From positions 1-64,000 of the forward strand of contig NZ_LRTR01000514.1 in NCBI RefSeq assembly GCF_001550375.1: a DNA stretch of 64,000 bases. Direction: 5' to 3'. The translations under genes and the position numbers were made by a program. The notes under the pieces are model-generated. The model ran no database searches. It had not been told where the DNA came from and was given only the letters and a program-made list of their open reading frames with translations. This DNA comes from Streptomyces europaeiscabiei. Lineage in GTDB: Bacteria; Actinomycetota; Actinomycetes; Streptomycetales; Streptomycetaceae. Shown here piece by piece: positions 33,908 through 43,369 of the stretch (positions within the stretch are counted from its first letter, which is position 1; every line of letters starts with the position of its first letter).

Positions 33908-35236
33908 ATGTCCAAGTCCGGTATGCGCCCCAGGGTCCTTGTCTCGGTGGCCGCCGCCGCTTCTCTCTCGCTGCTGCTGACCGCCTGCTCTGACGACTCC
34001 GGCACCGACGCCTCGGCGGCCACGAAGGGCAACGTCACGCTGGAGTTCTGGAGCTGGACGGACGGCATCGAGGCGCAGGCCGAGGTGTGGAACAAGAAGC
34101 ACCCCGAGACGCAGATCAAGTTCGTCAACGCTGCGGGTGACACCGCTTACCAGAAGCTGCGGGCCGCGGTGAACGCGGGCACCGCGCCCTGTCTGTCCAA
34201 GATGGACGGGATGAACCTGGCGAGCTTCGCCGCCGACGGACTGCTGACCGACATCAGCGAGGTCGCGGCCAAGCACAAGGACGCGTACACGGTCGCCGCG
34301 TGGAACGCGGTCAGCCCCGGAGGCACCACCTTCGGCATTCCGATGGGGTCGGCGCCGCTGTTCACCGCCTACCGCGCGGACCTGTTCCAGAAGTACGGGA
34401 TCGAGGCCCCGAAGACCTGGGACGACCTGATCGCCGCGGGCAAGAAGGTCCAGGAGAAGGACAAGGACGTCAAGATCTACAACATGGCGGGCGAGGACCC
34501 GAGCTCGCTCGTCGACCTGTCCTGGGAGGCCGGCGCGCAGTGGTACAAGGTGGACGGCGACCACTGGGTCATCGACTTCGCCTCTCCCGAGGCGCTCAAG
34601 GCCGGTGACATCGTCCAGCAGCTCGTCGACAACGACCTCGCCTCCAACGCGTCGTACGCCGACCCGGGTGTCTTCAAGACCTGGGACCTCGGCAAGACCA
34701 TCGCGATGACCAGCTCGACCTGGCAGCTGCCGATCTACGACACGAACTTCCCCAAGTCCAAGGGCAAGTGGCAGCTCGCCGACTCGCCGGCCTTCGACAC
34801 CGCCAAGCCGCAGACCTCCAGTAACTTCGACACCACCGGCGTCCTCAAGGGCTGTAGGTACCCCGACCGCGCCGCCGAGTTCGCCGCCTGGCTGAGCAGC
34901 AGCAAGGAGTCACTGACGGCGCTCACCGACCCGGACTCCAAGTCGGGCCTGTTCCCCGCCGTCAAGGACGTCTCGCCGTACGTCGACAAGATCATCCCGA
35001 CCGGGATGTTCAACGGGAAGTCGGACAGCGCGCAGGTGATTACCACGGCGGCCTCGCGGGTCGGCGAGCAGTGGCAGTACGGGCCGAACTACGCGGCGAT
35101 GTACTCCGAGATGCAGAAGCAGTGGGGCAAGGTCATGAAGAAGCAGCTGACGGTCAAGGACATGCTGACCTCGCTGCAGAAGTGGACCGTGGACGACCTC
35201 AACCGCAAGGGCATCAAGGCCGTCGCCGACAGCTGA
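33908..35236 (+). CDS. Cluster B ABC importer sugar-binding lipoprotein
   Basis: It has 442 residues. The lipobox LTAC (about residues 24-27) follows a short signal, with an Asp/Ser linker after it. Family 1 fold: VTLEFWSWTDGIEAQAEVWN, TFGIPMGSAPLFTAYRADLF and TWDDLIAAGKKVQEKDKD. GGAGGA precedes the ATG. It is first in a rightward operon (binding protein, two permeases, two lyase-like enzymes, GH43, alpha/beta hydrolase). Its ligand is probably an oligosaccharide released by the exported lyases. Confidence 0.92.
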   Translation: MSKSGMRPRVLVSVAAAASLSLLLTACSDDSGTDASAATKGNVTLEFWSWTDGIEAQAEVWNKKHPETQIKFVNAAGDTAYQKLRAAVNAGTAPCLSKMDGMNLASFAADGLLTDISEVAAKHKDAYTVAAWNAVSPGGTTFGIPMGSAPLFTAYRADLFQKYGIEAPKTWDDLIAAGKKVQEKDKDVKIYNMAGEDPSSLVDLSWEAGAQWYKVDGDHWVIDFASPEALKAGDIVQQLVDNDLASNASYADPGVFKTWDLGKTIAMTSSTWQLPIYDTNFPKSKGKWQLADSPAFDTAKPQTSSNFDTTGVLKGCRYPDRAAEFAAWLSSSKESLTALTDPDSKSGLFPAVKDVSPYVDKIIPTGMFNGKSDSAQVITTAASRVGEQWQYGPNYAAMYSEMQKQWGKVMKKQLTVKDMLTSLQKWTVDDLNRKGIKAVADS

Positions 35237-35284
35237 CCTCCCCTGTAGGCCCCGCCTCTGTAGGACCCACCTCTGGAGACACCC

Positions 35285-36238
35285 GTGTCCACCCTGACGC
35301 GACCCCCCAAGGTCGCCACCGACTCCCCGGCCCGGCGGCCCTCCCCCCGCCGGGCCGGGAGCCGGGGAGCCCACAAGGGACTGCTGTTCGCACTGCCCTT
35401 CCTGCTCGGCTTCCTGGCCACGTACGTCGTGCCGATCGGCTATGCCTTCAGCCAGAGCCTGAGGGAGAAGAAGAGCAGCGGGCTGGGCTTCGGCCCGACC
35501 CGGGTCGTCTTCACCGGCTTCTCCAACTTCGCCTCCATCCTCGGCGACGGCGCCTTCTGGTCGAGCATGCTGCGCACGCTGCTGTTCGGAGCGGCTCAGA
35601 TCACGGTGATGCTGGGCCTGTCGCTGCTGCTCGCCCTGCTCCTGGACGGGGTGGCCGCCCGTGCGGTGCGGTTCTTCCGCGCGGCGCTGCTCATCCCGTA
35701 CGTGGTGCCCGCCGTGGTGTCCACCGTGATCTGGCTGTTCCTCTACAGCCCGACGGGCTCTCCGCTGCTCGACCTCGCGCACGGCGCCGGCACGGACATC
35801 ACCTTCTTCGGCGGCCTCAACACCTACCTCTCCCTGGGCAATCTGCTGACCTGGCAGGGGATCGGCTTCAACATGATCCTGATCTCCGCCTCGCTACAGG
35901 CGCTGCCCCGCGAGCTGTACGAGGCGGCCCGACTGGACGGGGCCAGGGAGTGGCGGATCGCCTGGTCGGTCAAGATTCCCAACATCACCGGCATCCTGGT
36001 GCTGACCGGCATGTTCTCCCTCATCGGGAGGCTGCAGCTGTTCGCCGAACCACTGCTGCTGCGGCAGATCGCGCCGGAGTCGATCAACACCGACTTCACT
36101 CCGATGATGGAGATCTACGACAAGGCGTTCAAGACCGGTGACTACCAGTACGCCGCCGCCGAGTCGCTGGTCCTGGCCGTGGTCACCGGCATCCTCGCCT
36201 TCGTCTTCTACCGGGCCACGAACAGGAAGATGTCATGA
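35285..36238 (+). CDS. Cluster B ABC importer permease, MalF/UgpA type
   Basis: It has 317 residues from a GTG start with a GGAGAC site. The cytoplasmic N-terminus is Pro/Arg-rich, followed by six membrane segments (GLLFALPFLLGFLATYVVPI first). The EAA loop is LYEAARLDGAREWRIAWSVK. The stop overlaps the next ATG by 4 bp (ATGA), so the two permeases are coupled. Confidence 0.92.
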   Translation: MSTLTRPPKVATDSPARRPSPRRAGSRGAHKGLLFALPFLLGFLATYVVPIGYAFSQSLREKKSSGLGFGPTRVVFTGFSNFASILGDGAFWSSMLRTLLFGAAQITVMLGLSLLLALLLDGVAARAVRFFRAALLIPYVVPAVVSTVIWLFLYSPTGSPLLDLAHGAGTDITFFGGLNTYLSLGNLLTWQGIGFNMILISASLQALPRELYEAARLDGAREWRIAWSVKIPNITGILVLTGMFSLIGRLQLFAEPLLLRQIAPESINTDFTPMMEIYDKAFKTGDYQYAAAESLVLAVVTGILAFVFYRATNRKMS

Positions 36239-37101
36239 GCGCTGCCGTATCCGGGGGCGGCGTGCGCCCCACCCGCCGCGCGGTGGCGCTCACCACCGGC
36301 CTGCTGGTCCTCTTCCTGATCTACTCACTCGCCCCGACGTGGTTCCTGATCGTCTCCGCGACCAAGAACCAGACGGACCTGTACTCCACCTTCGGACTGT
36401 GGTTCTCCTCCAACCACCTGGCGGACAACGTCCAGGAGATCTGGACCTACCACGACGGGGTGTTCAACCGCTGGATCGGCAACTCGATCCTCTACTCCAC
36501 ACTCGGCGCGGCCGGTTCCACCCTGGTCTCGCTCGCCGCCGGGTACGGGCTGTCGAAGTTCGACTTCCGGGGCCGGGGCGCGTTCTTCGCGGTCATCGTC
36601 GGTGCCTCGCTGCTGCCGAGCACCCTGCTGGCCTTCCCGCTGTACCTCGTCTTCGCCCAGATCGGCCTGACCAACACCATCTGGTCGGTACTCATCCCGT
36701 ACTTCATCAATCCGTTCGGGGTCTACCTGGGCAAGGTGTACGCGGACAGCTCCGTCCCCACCGAACTGATGGAAGCGGCCCGTCTCGACGGCGCCGGGGA
36801 GCTGCGGATCTTCTGGTCGGTCGCGCTGCGGCTGATGCGGACCGGCGGCATCACCATCTTCATGCTCGAATTCATCAACATCTGGAACAACTTCTTCCTG
36901 CCCCTGTTCATGCTCACCGGTGAGCGCACGTTCCCTGTGAGCCTCGGGCTGTACTCCTGGCTCCAGCAGGCGCAGACCGCCCGCGACATGAACACCCTCG
37001 TCCTCACCGGGTCCCTGTTGTCCATCGTTCCGCTCGCGGTCTTCATGTTCGCGCTCCAGAAGTACTGGCGCAGCGGAATCCTCATGGGCAGCCTCAAGTA
37101 A
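36235..37101 (+). CDS. Cluster B ABC importer permease, MalG/AraQ type
   Basis: It has 288 residues with six membrane segments beginning VALTTGLLVLFLIYSLAPTW and EAA loop LMEAARLDGAGELRIFWSVA. It ends 10 bp before the large lyase-like gene. No ATPase gene is in the operon, so a shared ATPase (MsiK in Streptomyces) is expected. Confidence 0.92.
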   Translation: MSAAVSGGGVRPTRRAVALTTGLLVLFLIYSLAPTWFLIVSATKNQTDLYSTFGLWFSSNHLADNVQEIWTYHDGVFNRWIGNSILYSTLGAAGSTLVSLAAGYGLSKFDFRGRGAFFAVIVGASLLPSTLLAFPLYLVFAQIGLTNTIWSVLIPYFINPFGVYLGKVYADSSVPTELMEAARLDGAGELRIFWSVALRLMRTGGITIFMLEFINIWNNFFLPLFMLTGERTFPVSLGLYSWLQQAQTARDMNTLVLTGSLLSIVPLAVFMFALQKYWRSGILMGSLK

Positions 37102-37111
37102 AGGATCAGCC

Positions 37112-40100
37112 GTGCCCAACGCACCCAGAAGACGTGATGTCCTCAAGTACGCCGGCACCACCGGCGTCGCCGCGGCCGGCCTCGGCCTGCTGAACTCCCC
37201 GTCCGCCGCCGCGGCCCCGGCCGCGGACGCCGCCTTCGAGCCGGCCGTCTGCAAGCCCCTGGACATCGTCGTCTTCGGCAACGGGAGCTCCGAGTCGGCG
37301 CACGGTCTCACTGCCACGCTCTCCGACACGGTCACCGGAGGCCTCGGCCAGAAGGCCCGTGTCCTCAACCCCACCGAGCCGGCCACGTACTGGGGCGGCA
37401 CGCTCGAGTTCGACGTAGTCGTCAGCCCGACCGACACCACCTACGTCACCGTTCGCCTGTGGGGCGACGACTACGACACCACCTCGCAGCAGGCGGGCTC
37501 CGGCACGAACATGTGGCGGCTGCAGCTGTTCTGCGACGGCAAGCAGGTCGGCTACCAGGACGAGGGAGCCGTCGACAGCCTCGACATCCTGGACACCGCG
37601 CCGCGCACCCCGGGCCGGTTCTTCTTCCACACCCTGCCGCTTCCGGAGCGGCTCACCCGGGGCAGGAAGAAGGTGAAGCTGGAGATCCGCTCGATGGGCC
37701 GCATCTGGTCCTACGGCCAGAACGTCGACCAGCTGTACTACAAGATGACCACGCCGTCGCGGGGCATCTACCGCCTCTACACCCACACCGAGCCGTACTT
37801 CGTCCCGCCCAAGGGTGAGGTGCAGGGCCCCGCGCCGCTGCCGAAGGCTCGTACCGTCGAGGGCCCCGAGATCCTGGAGGCGGTGCGTCAACGGGTCGCC
37901 AAGGACCAGAAGCACTACCTGACCGGGGCCAACCCCGCCGGCATGGACGCCTTCGCCTTCCAGTCGCTCGCCGAGGGCTACCTCTGGTCCGGCAGCCCCG
38001 CGTACCACGACCCGGCGGCGCTGGACCGCGTCCTGCGCGCGCTCGACGGCCGGTACATGGCGTGGAAGAACGACGCGACCGTGATGACCGGCTCCGACCA
38101 GCAGTGGCAGGGCTTCGGCCGGGTCGGGCTGGTGCTGGCGCTGCTCTGGGAGCACCTGGGCGACCGCCTGGACGAGAAGGTGACCGGTTCGCCGTACGAG
38201 ATCTCCAACCCCGGTTTCGAAGAGGGCGGCGACACTCCCATGGGATGGGAGGTACCTGGCTGGGGGAAGACCGCCGACGCCTCCTGGTCCCGGGACACCA
38301 CCGTCAACCGGTCGGGCTCCGCCTCGCTCAAGGTGACGGCGAGCGCGGCGAACGGATTCATCACCGTGTACAACTCGCCCAAGACCCGCGTGGGCAAGGG
38401 GAAGTACACCTACGGCGCCTGGATCAGGACCGACGGCGTCACGGGCACGGGCGCCCACATCGACCCGCTGTTCTTCGACGCGGGCGGCAAGCTGGTCGGC
38501 AGCGACCACCGCCAGTTCGCCACCACCGGCACCCATGGCTGGGAATACGTCTCCATAGACCTGGACACACCCGACGGCGCCACCCAGGTGGAGATGCACC
38601 TGCGACTGTCCGGCCCCGGCACGGCCTGGTTCGACTCCGTGGACATGGTGGGGCCCACCGAGCTGCGCAACCCCGGCTTCGAGCAGGGCACCGGCACCCC
38701 GTCGGGCTGGGAGGTGCCGGGCTGGGGGAAGACCGCCGACGCCTCCTGGGCTCGGGACGCGTCCGTCAACCGGTCCGGTTCCGCGTCGCTGAGGCTGGCC
38801 GCCACCGCGGCGAACGGCTTCGTCACGGCGTACAACACGGCGAAGCTCCAGGTCGGCAAGGGGAAGTACACCTACGGCGCCTGGGTCAGGACCGACGGCG
38901 TCACCGGCACGGGCGCCCACATCGACCCGCTGTTCTTCGACGCGAGCGGCAAACTCGTCGGCGGCGACCACCGGCAGTACGCCGCCACCGGAACCCATGG
39001 GTGGGAGCAGGTCTCCATAGACCTGGAAACCCCTTCCGGCGCCACCCAGGTGGAGTTCCATCTGCGGCTGAGCGGACCGGGCACCGCCTGGTTCGACGAC
39101 CTGGCCGTTGTCGCGCCCGAGGCCACCGGAACCCACGAGCAGCCGGTGCGGCGCGCCGCCTACACCGACATGCTGAAGTCGAGCCGGGACTACTGGCGTC
39201 AGCACTTCCCGCACTACACCAACCAGTCGCAGATCTGCGCCATCGGCCTCTACCAGGCCAACCGCGGCCTCGGCCTGCTCGCCCCTGACCTCGCACTGCC
39301 GGAGGACAAGGCCCGCGACTACCTGTACCAGTCGCTCGGCATGAAGCCCTACCTCGGCAAGGAGGACAAGGACGGCAACCCCACCAAGCCGCTGGGTGAG
39401 AGCTACCACCAGGTCAGCCGGGCCGGCCTGACCCGCGAACTGGGGTACGTGGGCAGCTACGGCGAGGTCCACGACTGGCTGGTCATGATGTACGAGTCGG
39501 TCACGCGCGGATACCGGGCCCAGGAGGCGCCGGAGCTGCGCGAGCAGATGGTGAAGATCATCAAGGCCCGGGGGCGGTTCCGGGTGGTCGACGTCGACGA
39601 GACGGGCGCCCGCGTCTCCCGCATCGAGACCGTCGTCGGCTGGCGCAACGAGGTCTACCCCGGTGAGGTCGCCTACGCCTCCCGCACGGCCTGGGACTCG
39701 CACCCGCTGATGTCGGCGGTGGTGTTCAAGGACCCGGACATCGTCGGCTGGACCCAGGAGATGGTCGACGACGGGCAGTTCTACCGGCAGCTCGATCTGC
39801 TCGTCCACCACACCTGGACCCGCGTCGGCCTCGCCGCGCTGCGCCTGGTCTCCCGCGACTGGGACGCCTTCCAGGCCCTCCCGGCCCGCCCGGGGCGCAT
39901 CCCCACCGCCTGGGACCGGCCCGACTTCGTCTTCACCGACGAGGAGAACGGCGTCCTGGCCGTGAAGAACGGCGAGGAACTCCTCTTCGCCTCCCTGTAC
40001 TGGCGCGCCCGGCAGGGCGTCAACGACTACGCCCGCATCCACCACCTCACACCCACCGACCAGCGCTCCGCGACGATCCGCCAGCGTTCGGCGGGCGCCA

Positions 40101-40525
40101 CCGACGACACGTACACGGTCCACGACTGGATCCTGTGGGACTACGCGATCAACGATCCCGGGGCCGGACACATCCCGCCCGGCGGCTTCCCGCCCCCCGG
40201 CGACACCCTCCACCAGGCACTCAAGGGTGACGTGTACCCGCTCGCTCCGGTCCCGGCCGACGTCCCGGACCCGGCCATGGGCGTCGACTTCGAGGGCGTG
40301 GAGACCATGCTCGTCGGACGCGCCCCGTTCTATCTGTGCGAGTACGGCGACTACCTGATCGCCATGAACACCAGCACCGAACGGACGTACACCCTGCCCG
40401 CCCGTCAGGACTTCGGTCCGGCCCGCGACCTTGCCACCGGCCGCGTCATCGGCGCCGGACAGCGTCCCAAGGTCGGCCCGCGCAGCACGCTCGTGCTGTA
40501 CCGGGGCCGGCGCGCGGCCGGCTGA
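37112..40525 (+). CDS. Large Tat-exported polysaccharide-active protein with two inserted carbohydrate-binding repeats
   Basis: It has 1137 residues from a GTG start with an AAGGA site. The Tat signal RRRDVLKYAG leads a beta domain (about 40-240: ATYWGGTLEFDVVVSP, RSMGRIWSYGQNVDQLYY). A helical part begins near 260 (MDAFAFQSLAEGYLWSG), is interrupted at about 363-670 by two 154-residue CBM4/9-like repeats, and resumes at YTDMLKSSRDYWRQHFPHYT. A C-terminal beta part follows (ENGVLAVKNGEELLFASLYW). The helical-toroid plus beta layout and the lyase-like partner gene suggest a polysaccharide lyase or related enzyme. I do not recognise an exact family, and catalytic residues cannot be named. Confidence 0.6.
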   Translation: MPNAPRRRDVLKYAGTTGVAAAGLGLLNSPSAAAAPAADAAFEPAVCKPLDIVVFGNGSSESAHGLTATLSDTVTGGLGQKARVLNPTEPATYWGGTLEFDVVVSPTDTTYVTVRLWGDDYDTTSQQAGSGTNMWRLQLFCDGKQVGYQDEGAVDSLDILDTAPRTPGRFFFHTLPLPERLTRGRKKVKLEIRSMGRIWSYGQNVDQLYYKMTTPSRGIYRLYTHTEPYFVPPKGEVQGPAPLPKARTVEGPEILEAVRQRVAKDQKHYLTGANPAGMDAFAFQSLAEGYLWSGSPAYHDPAALDRVLRALDGRYMAWKNDATVMTGSDQQWQGFGRVGLVLALLWEHLGDRLDEKVTGSPYEISNPGFEEGGDTPMGWEVPGWGKTADASWSRDTTVNRSGSASLKVTASAANGFITVYNSPKTRVGKGKYTYGAWIRTDGVTGTGAHIDPLFFDAGGKLVGSDHRQFATTGTHGWEYVSIDLDTPDGATQVEMHLRLSGPGTAWFDSVDMVGPTELRNPGFEQGTGTPSGWEVPGWGKTADASWARDASVNRSGSASLRLAATAANGFVTAYNTAKLQVGKGKYTYGAWVRTDGVTGTGAHIDPLFFDASGKLVGGDHRQYAATGTHGWEQVSIDLETPSGATQVEFHLRLSGPGTAWFDDLAVVAPEATGTHEQPVRRAAYTDMLKSSRDYWRQHFPHYTNQSQICAIGLYQANRGLGLLAPDLALPEDKARDYLYQSLGMKPYLGKEDKDGNPTKPLGESYHQVSRAGLTRELGYVGSYGEVHDWLVMMYESVTRGYRAQEAPELREQMVKIIKARGRFRVVDVDETGARVSRIETVVGWRNEVYPGEVAYASRTAWDSHPLMSAVVFKDPDIVGWTQEMVDDGQFYRQLDLLVHHTWTRVGLAALRLVSRDWDAFQALPARPGRIPTAWDRPDFVFTDEENGVLAVKNGEELLFASLYWRARQGVNDYARIHHLTPTDQRSATIRQRSAGATDDTYTVHDWILWDYAINDPGAGHIPPGGFPPPGDTLHQALKGDVYPLAPVPADVPDPAMGVDFEGVETMLVGRAPFYLCEYGDYLIAMNTSTERTYTLPARQDFGPARDLATGRVIGAGQRPKVGPRSTLVLYRGRRAAG
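38198..38659 (+). repeat. Carbohydrate-binding repeat 1 (154 codons)
   Basis: It encodes a CBM4/9-like beta-sandwich: NPGFEEGGDTPMGWEVPGWG at its start, then AGSDHRQ-type loops and GPGTAWFDSV at the end. The period to the next copy is exactly 462 bp. Confidence 0.75.
38660..39121 (+). repeat. Carbohydrate-binding repeat 2 (154 codons)
   Basis: Direct tandem copy of repeat 1 within the same gene, with long identical stretches such as WEVPGWGKTADASW and TGTGAHIDPLFFDA. High identity in DNA and protein indicates recent duplication or ongoing gene conversion. Confidence 0.75.
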
Positions 40526-40532
40526 CCGCACC

Positions 40533-40562
40533 GGGGGAGCCGGGCCGACGCCCGGTTCCCCC
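40533..40562 (+). terminator. Intra-operon hairpin after the large lyase-like gene
   Basis: GGGGGA-g-CCGGGC (40533-40545) pairs with GCCCGG-t-TCCCCC (40550-40562), 8 bp after the stop codon. It may terminate or attenuate, lowering expression of the downstream lyase, GH43 and hydrolase genes, or protect the upstream mRNA end. Confidence 0.55.
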
Positions 40563-40610
40563 TCATCTGCCACCCCCTGACACTCAACGTCGAGTGAAAG
40601 AGGAAGACGC

Positions 40611-41759
40611 ATGTCCGAGTCACAGCCCGCCACGCCCGCGTCCCCGAGCCGCCGCCGTTTCCTGCAGATCACCGCCGTCGGCACCACGGCGGCCGCCACC
40701 GGGATCGCCGCGGCCCCGACCGCGGACGCCCTGACCTCCTTCATCCACCCCGGGGTGCTGCACAAACTCTCCGACATCCAGCGGATGAAGACGCGGATCG
40801 CGGCCGCCACCGAGCCCTGGCTCAGCGGCTGGAACGTGTTCAGGGCGAACGCGTACTCGCAGTCGACCTACGCCATGCTGGGCCCGCGCACGACCATCGA
40901 CCGGGGCACCACCGAGATCGGCAACTGGGAGTTCTGGAACGACTGCAACGCGGCCTACCAGAACGCCCTGATGTGGAACCTGACGGGCACCACCGCCCAC
41001 GCCACCAAGGCACTGCAGATCATCAAGGCATGGTCCTCCACCCTCACCTCGATCACCGGCAAGGACGCCCAGCTCGCGGCCTCCATCTACGGCTTCAAAC
41101 TCGCGGCGGCAGCCGAGCTGATGCGGTACACCGCCCCCTCGGGCAGCTGGTCCGCGGCCGAGATCACCCAGACCGAGAACCTCTTCAGGAACGTCTTCGT
41201 GCCCCTGGTGAGGACGTTCGGCGACGCGGGCTGGGGCACCAACTGCATCAAGGCGATGATGGCGTTCGGGGTGTTCTGCAACGACACCTCCCTCTACAAC
41301 GCCGCCGTCGACGCCTTCCACCTGCACGACTGCTGCAAGATCAGCCGGGTGATCAGGGACTCCGGCCAGTGCGTGGACAGCGGACGCGACCAGGCCCACA
41401 CCCAGCTCATCCTGGGCAGCATGGCCGAGGCCTGCGAGATCGCCTGGGTCCAGGGCCAGGACCTGTACTCCGCCTCCGCCAACCGGCTGCTGGCCGGCTT
41501 CGAGTACACGGCGAAGTACAACACCGGCAACGACGTGCCGTACACCGTCTGGGGCTCCTGCCGGCTCACGTTCAACTCCATCTCCACCGTCGAGCGCGGG
41601 AATCTGCGCCCGATCTACGAGATGGCCTTCAACCACTACGTCAAACGCCGCAGCCTGCCCGCCCCCTGGACGTACGCGGCCATCGGGAACATCAGCCCGG
41701 AGGGCGCGGCGTTCCAATGTGACCACGTGGGCTTCGGCACCCTGCTGTTCACCCTCTGA
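40611..41759 (+). CDS. Tat-exported alginate-lyase-like polysaccharide lyase (PL5/PL38-type toroid)
   Basis: It has 382 residues with GAGGAAG before the ATG and a Tat signal at PSRRRFLQITAVG. The mature part starts FIHPGVLHKLSDIQRMKTRI, then NWEFWNDCNAAYQNALMWNL, WGTNCIKAMMAFGVFCNDTS and DSGRDQAHTQLILGSMAEAC, the pattern of the Pfam alginate_lyase alpha/alpha toroid. The SGRDQAHTQ and NDC-N-A blocks carry the expected Arg, His and Asn catalytic candidates. Members cut uronic-acid polymers by beta-elimination (alginate, glucuronan). Here the plant-type context favours a glucuronate-containing plant or microbial polymer. Substrate is not settled. Confidence 0.75.
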   Translation: MSESQPATPASPSRRRFLQITAVGTTAAATGIAAAPTADALTSFIHPGVLHKLSDIQRMKTRIAAATEPWLSGWNVFRANAYSQSTYAMLGPRTTIDRGTTEIGNWEFWNDCNAAYQNALMWNLTGTTAHATKALQIIKAWSSTLTSITGKDAQLAASIYGFKLAAAAELMRYTAPSGSWSAAEITQTENLFRNVFVPLVRTFGDAGWGTNCIKAMMAFGVFCNDTSLYNAAVDAFHLHDCCKISRVIRDSGQCVDSGRDQAHTQLILGSMAEACEIAWVQGQDLYSASANRLLAGFEYTAKYNTGNDVPYTVWGSCRLTFNSISTVERGNLRPIYEMAFNHYVKRRSLPAPWTYAAIGNISPEGAAFQCDHVGFGTLLFTL

Positions 41760-41770
41760 GCGGAGCTTTC

Positions 41771-43369
41771 GTGATCCACAACCCCGTCCTGCGCGGCTTC
41801 GAACCCGACCCCGTGATCCTCCGCGTCGGCGACGACTTCTACATCGCCACCTCCACCTTCGAGTGGTACCCGGGCGTCCGGATCCACCACTCCAGGGACC
41901 TGGTCGACTGGCGGTCCCTGGGCGGGGTTCTGGACAGCACGCGCCTGCTCGACCTCACCGGCGTCCCCGACTCCGGCGGCATCTGGGCGCCCGGACTGTC
42001 GTACGCGGACGGCCTGTTCCACCTCGTCTTCACCGTCGTCGACACCTACGCCGAGGGATGGAAGGACCTTCCCAACTACGTCACCACGGCCCCCTCGATC
42101 GAAGGACCGTGGTCCGACCCGGTTCCGCTGCACGGCCGCGGCTTCGACGTCTCCTTGTTCCATGACGAGGACGGTGACGGCCGCAGCTGGCTGCTGAACA
42201 TGCGGTTCGACTGGCGTCCGGACCGCGAGGGATTCGCCGGGATCGAGATCCAGGAGTACGACCGCAAGACCCGGGCCCTGCTCGGCGAACCCCGCACCCT
42301 CACCACCGGAACCTCCGTCGGTGTCGCCGAGGGCCCGCATCTCTACCGGCGCGACGGCTGGTACTACCTGGTGCACGCGGAGGGCGGCACCGGATACGAA
42401 CACGGCGCGGCCGTGGCCCGCTCCCGCGACCTGCTCGGCCCGTACGAGGCCGATCCGGCCGGCCCCCTGCTCACGTCCCGGCACGACCCGTCCCTGGAGT
42501 TGCAGAAGGCCGGGCACTGCTCCCTCGTCGAGACGGCGACGGGCCAGTGGTACGCCGCTCACATCGCCGCCCGCCCTCACACGGAGCGGGGCCGGTGCGT
42601 GCTCGGCCGGGAGACCGCATTGCAACCGGTGACCTGGACCGACGACGGCTGGCCCCGCATCCCCGGCGCCGTACCCGCCGTAGCGGTGCCGGCACCCGCG
42701 CTGCCACCGGCGCCCGTCGCCGAACCACCGGCGCACGACTGCTTCGACGCTCCGGTTCTCGGCCCCGACTGGTCCACCCTGCGCCGCCCGGCCGGCGACG
42801 ACTGGATCGAGCCGGCACCGGGGCGGCTGCGCATCCGGGGCGGTCAGTCGCCGGTGGGCCGCCGCACGCCCAGTCTGGTGGCCCGGCGGGTGACCGCCCC
42901 GCGCTGCTCCTTCGAGACCAGCCTGACCTTCTCGCCCCGCACCCCCGACCATCTGGCCGGTCTGACGGCCTACTACAACACCCGCAACTGGCACTACCTG
43001 TACGTCACCGCCGAGGACGACGGCTCCCCGGTCCTGCGGGCACTGAGCTGCGAAGCCGGCCGTCTCGTCGCACATGAGCCGACCGTACCGCTGAAGCCCG
43101 GACGCCCGGTCGTCCTGCACGCGGAACTCGACGTTCCGGCCCTGCGCTTCTCGTACGACACCGGCGGGGGAGTCCAGACGCTGCCGATCGAGCTCGACGC
43201 CACCGTCCTGTCCGACGAGCACGCCGACGAGTTCCACGACGGCCAGTTGCGCGTTCTCGGCTTCACCGGCGCCATGTGGGGCCTGTGGGTGCAGGACCTC
43301 GACGGCGCCGGTGTCCACGCGGACTTCGCCCACGCCACGTACCGGACCTTTCCGGACGGCCCCGCATGA
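41771..43369 (+). CDS. GH43 beta-xylosidase/alpha-L-arabinofuranosidase
   Basis: It has 532 residues from a GTG start with GGAGC upstream. A five-bladed propeller carries general base D13 in RGFEPDPVILRVGDDFY, the second acid in RGFDVSLFHDEDGD and general acid Glu in GVAEGPHLYRRDGWYYL. A C-terminal beta-sandwich (about residues 325-525) contains HLAGLTAYYNTRNWHYLYVT, typical of the XynB-like GH43 with the extra sandwich domain. No signal peptide, so cytoplasmic. It removes terminal xylose or arabinose from imported oligomers. It overlaps the next gene by 4 bp (ATGA). Confidence 0.9.
   Translation: MIHNPVLRGFEPDPVILRVGDDFYIATSTFEWYPGVRIHHSRDLVDWRSLGGVLDSTRLLDLTGVPDSGGIWAPGLSYADGLFHLVFTVVDTYAEGWKDLPNYVTTAPSIEGPWSDPVPLHGRGFDVSLFHDEDGDGRSWLLNMRFDWRPDREGFAGIEIQEYDRKTRALLGEPRTLTTGTSVGVAEGPHLYRRDGWYYLVHAEGGTGYEHGAAVARSRDLLGPYEADPAGPLLTSRHDPSLELQKAGHCSLVETATGQWYAAHIAARPHTERGRCVLGRETALQPVTWTDDGWPRIPGAVPAVAVPAPALPPAPVAEPPAHDCFDAPVLGPDWSTLRRPAGDDWIEPAPGRLRIRGGQSPVGRRTPSLVARRVTAPRCSFETSLTFSPRTPDHLAGLTAYYNTRNWHYLYVTAEDDGSPVLRALSCEAGRLVAHEPTVPLKPGRPVVLHAELDVPALRFSYDTGGGVQTLPIELDATVLSDEHADEFHDGQLRVLGFTGAMWGLWVQDLDGAGVHADFAHATYRTFPDGPA

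Noticed and set aside
37106-40810. 1234-residue minus-strand ORF opposite the large lyase-like gene
   Set aside because: Val/Gly/Arg/Asp-rich shadow translation; the plus strand has signal peptide, repeats and operon continuity.
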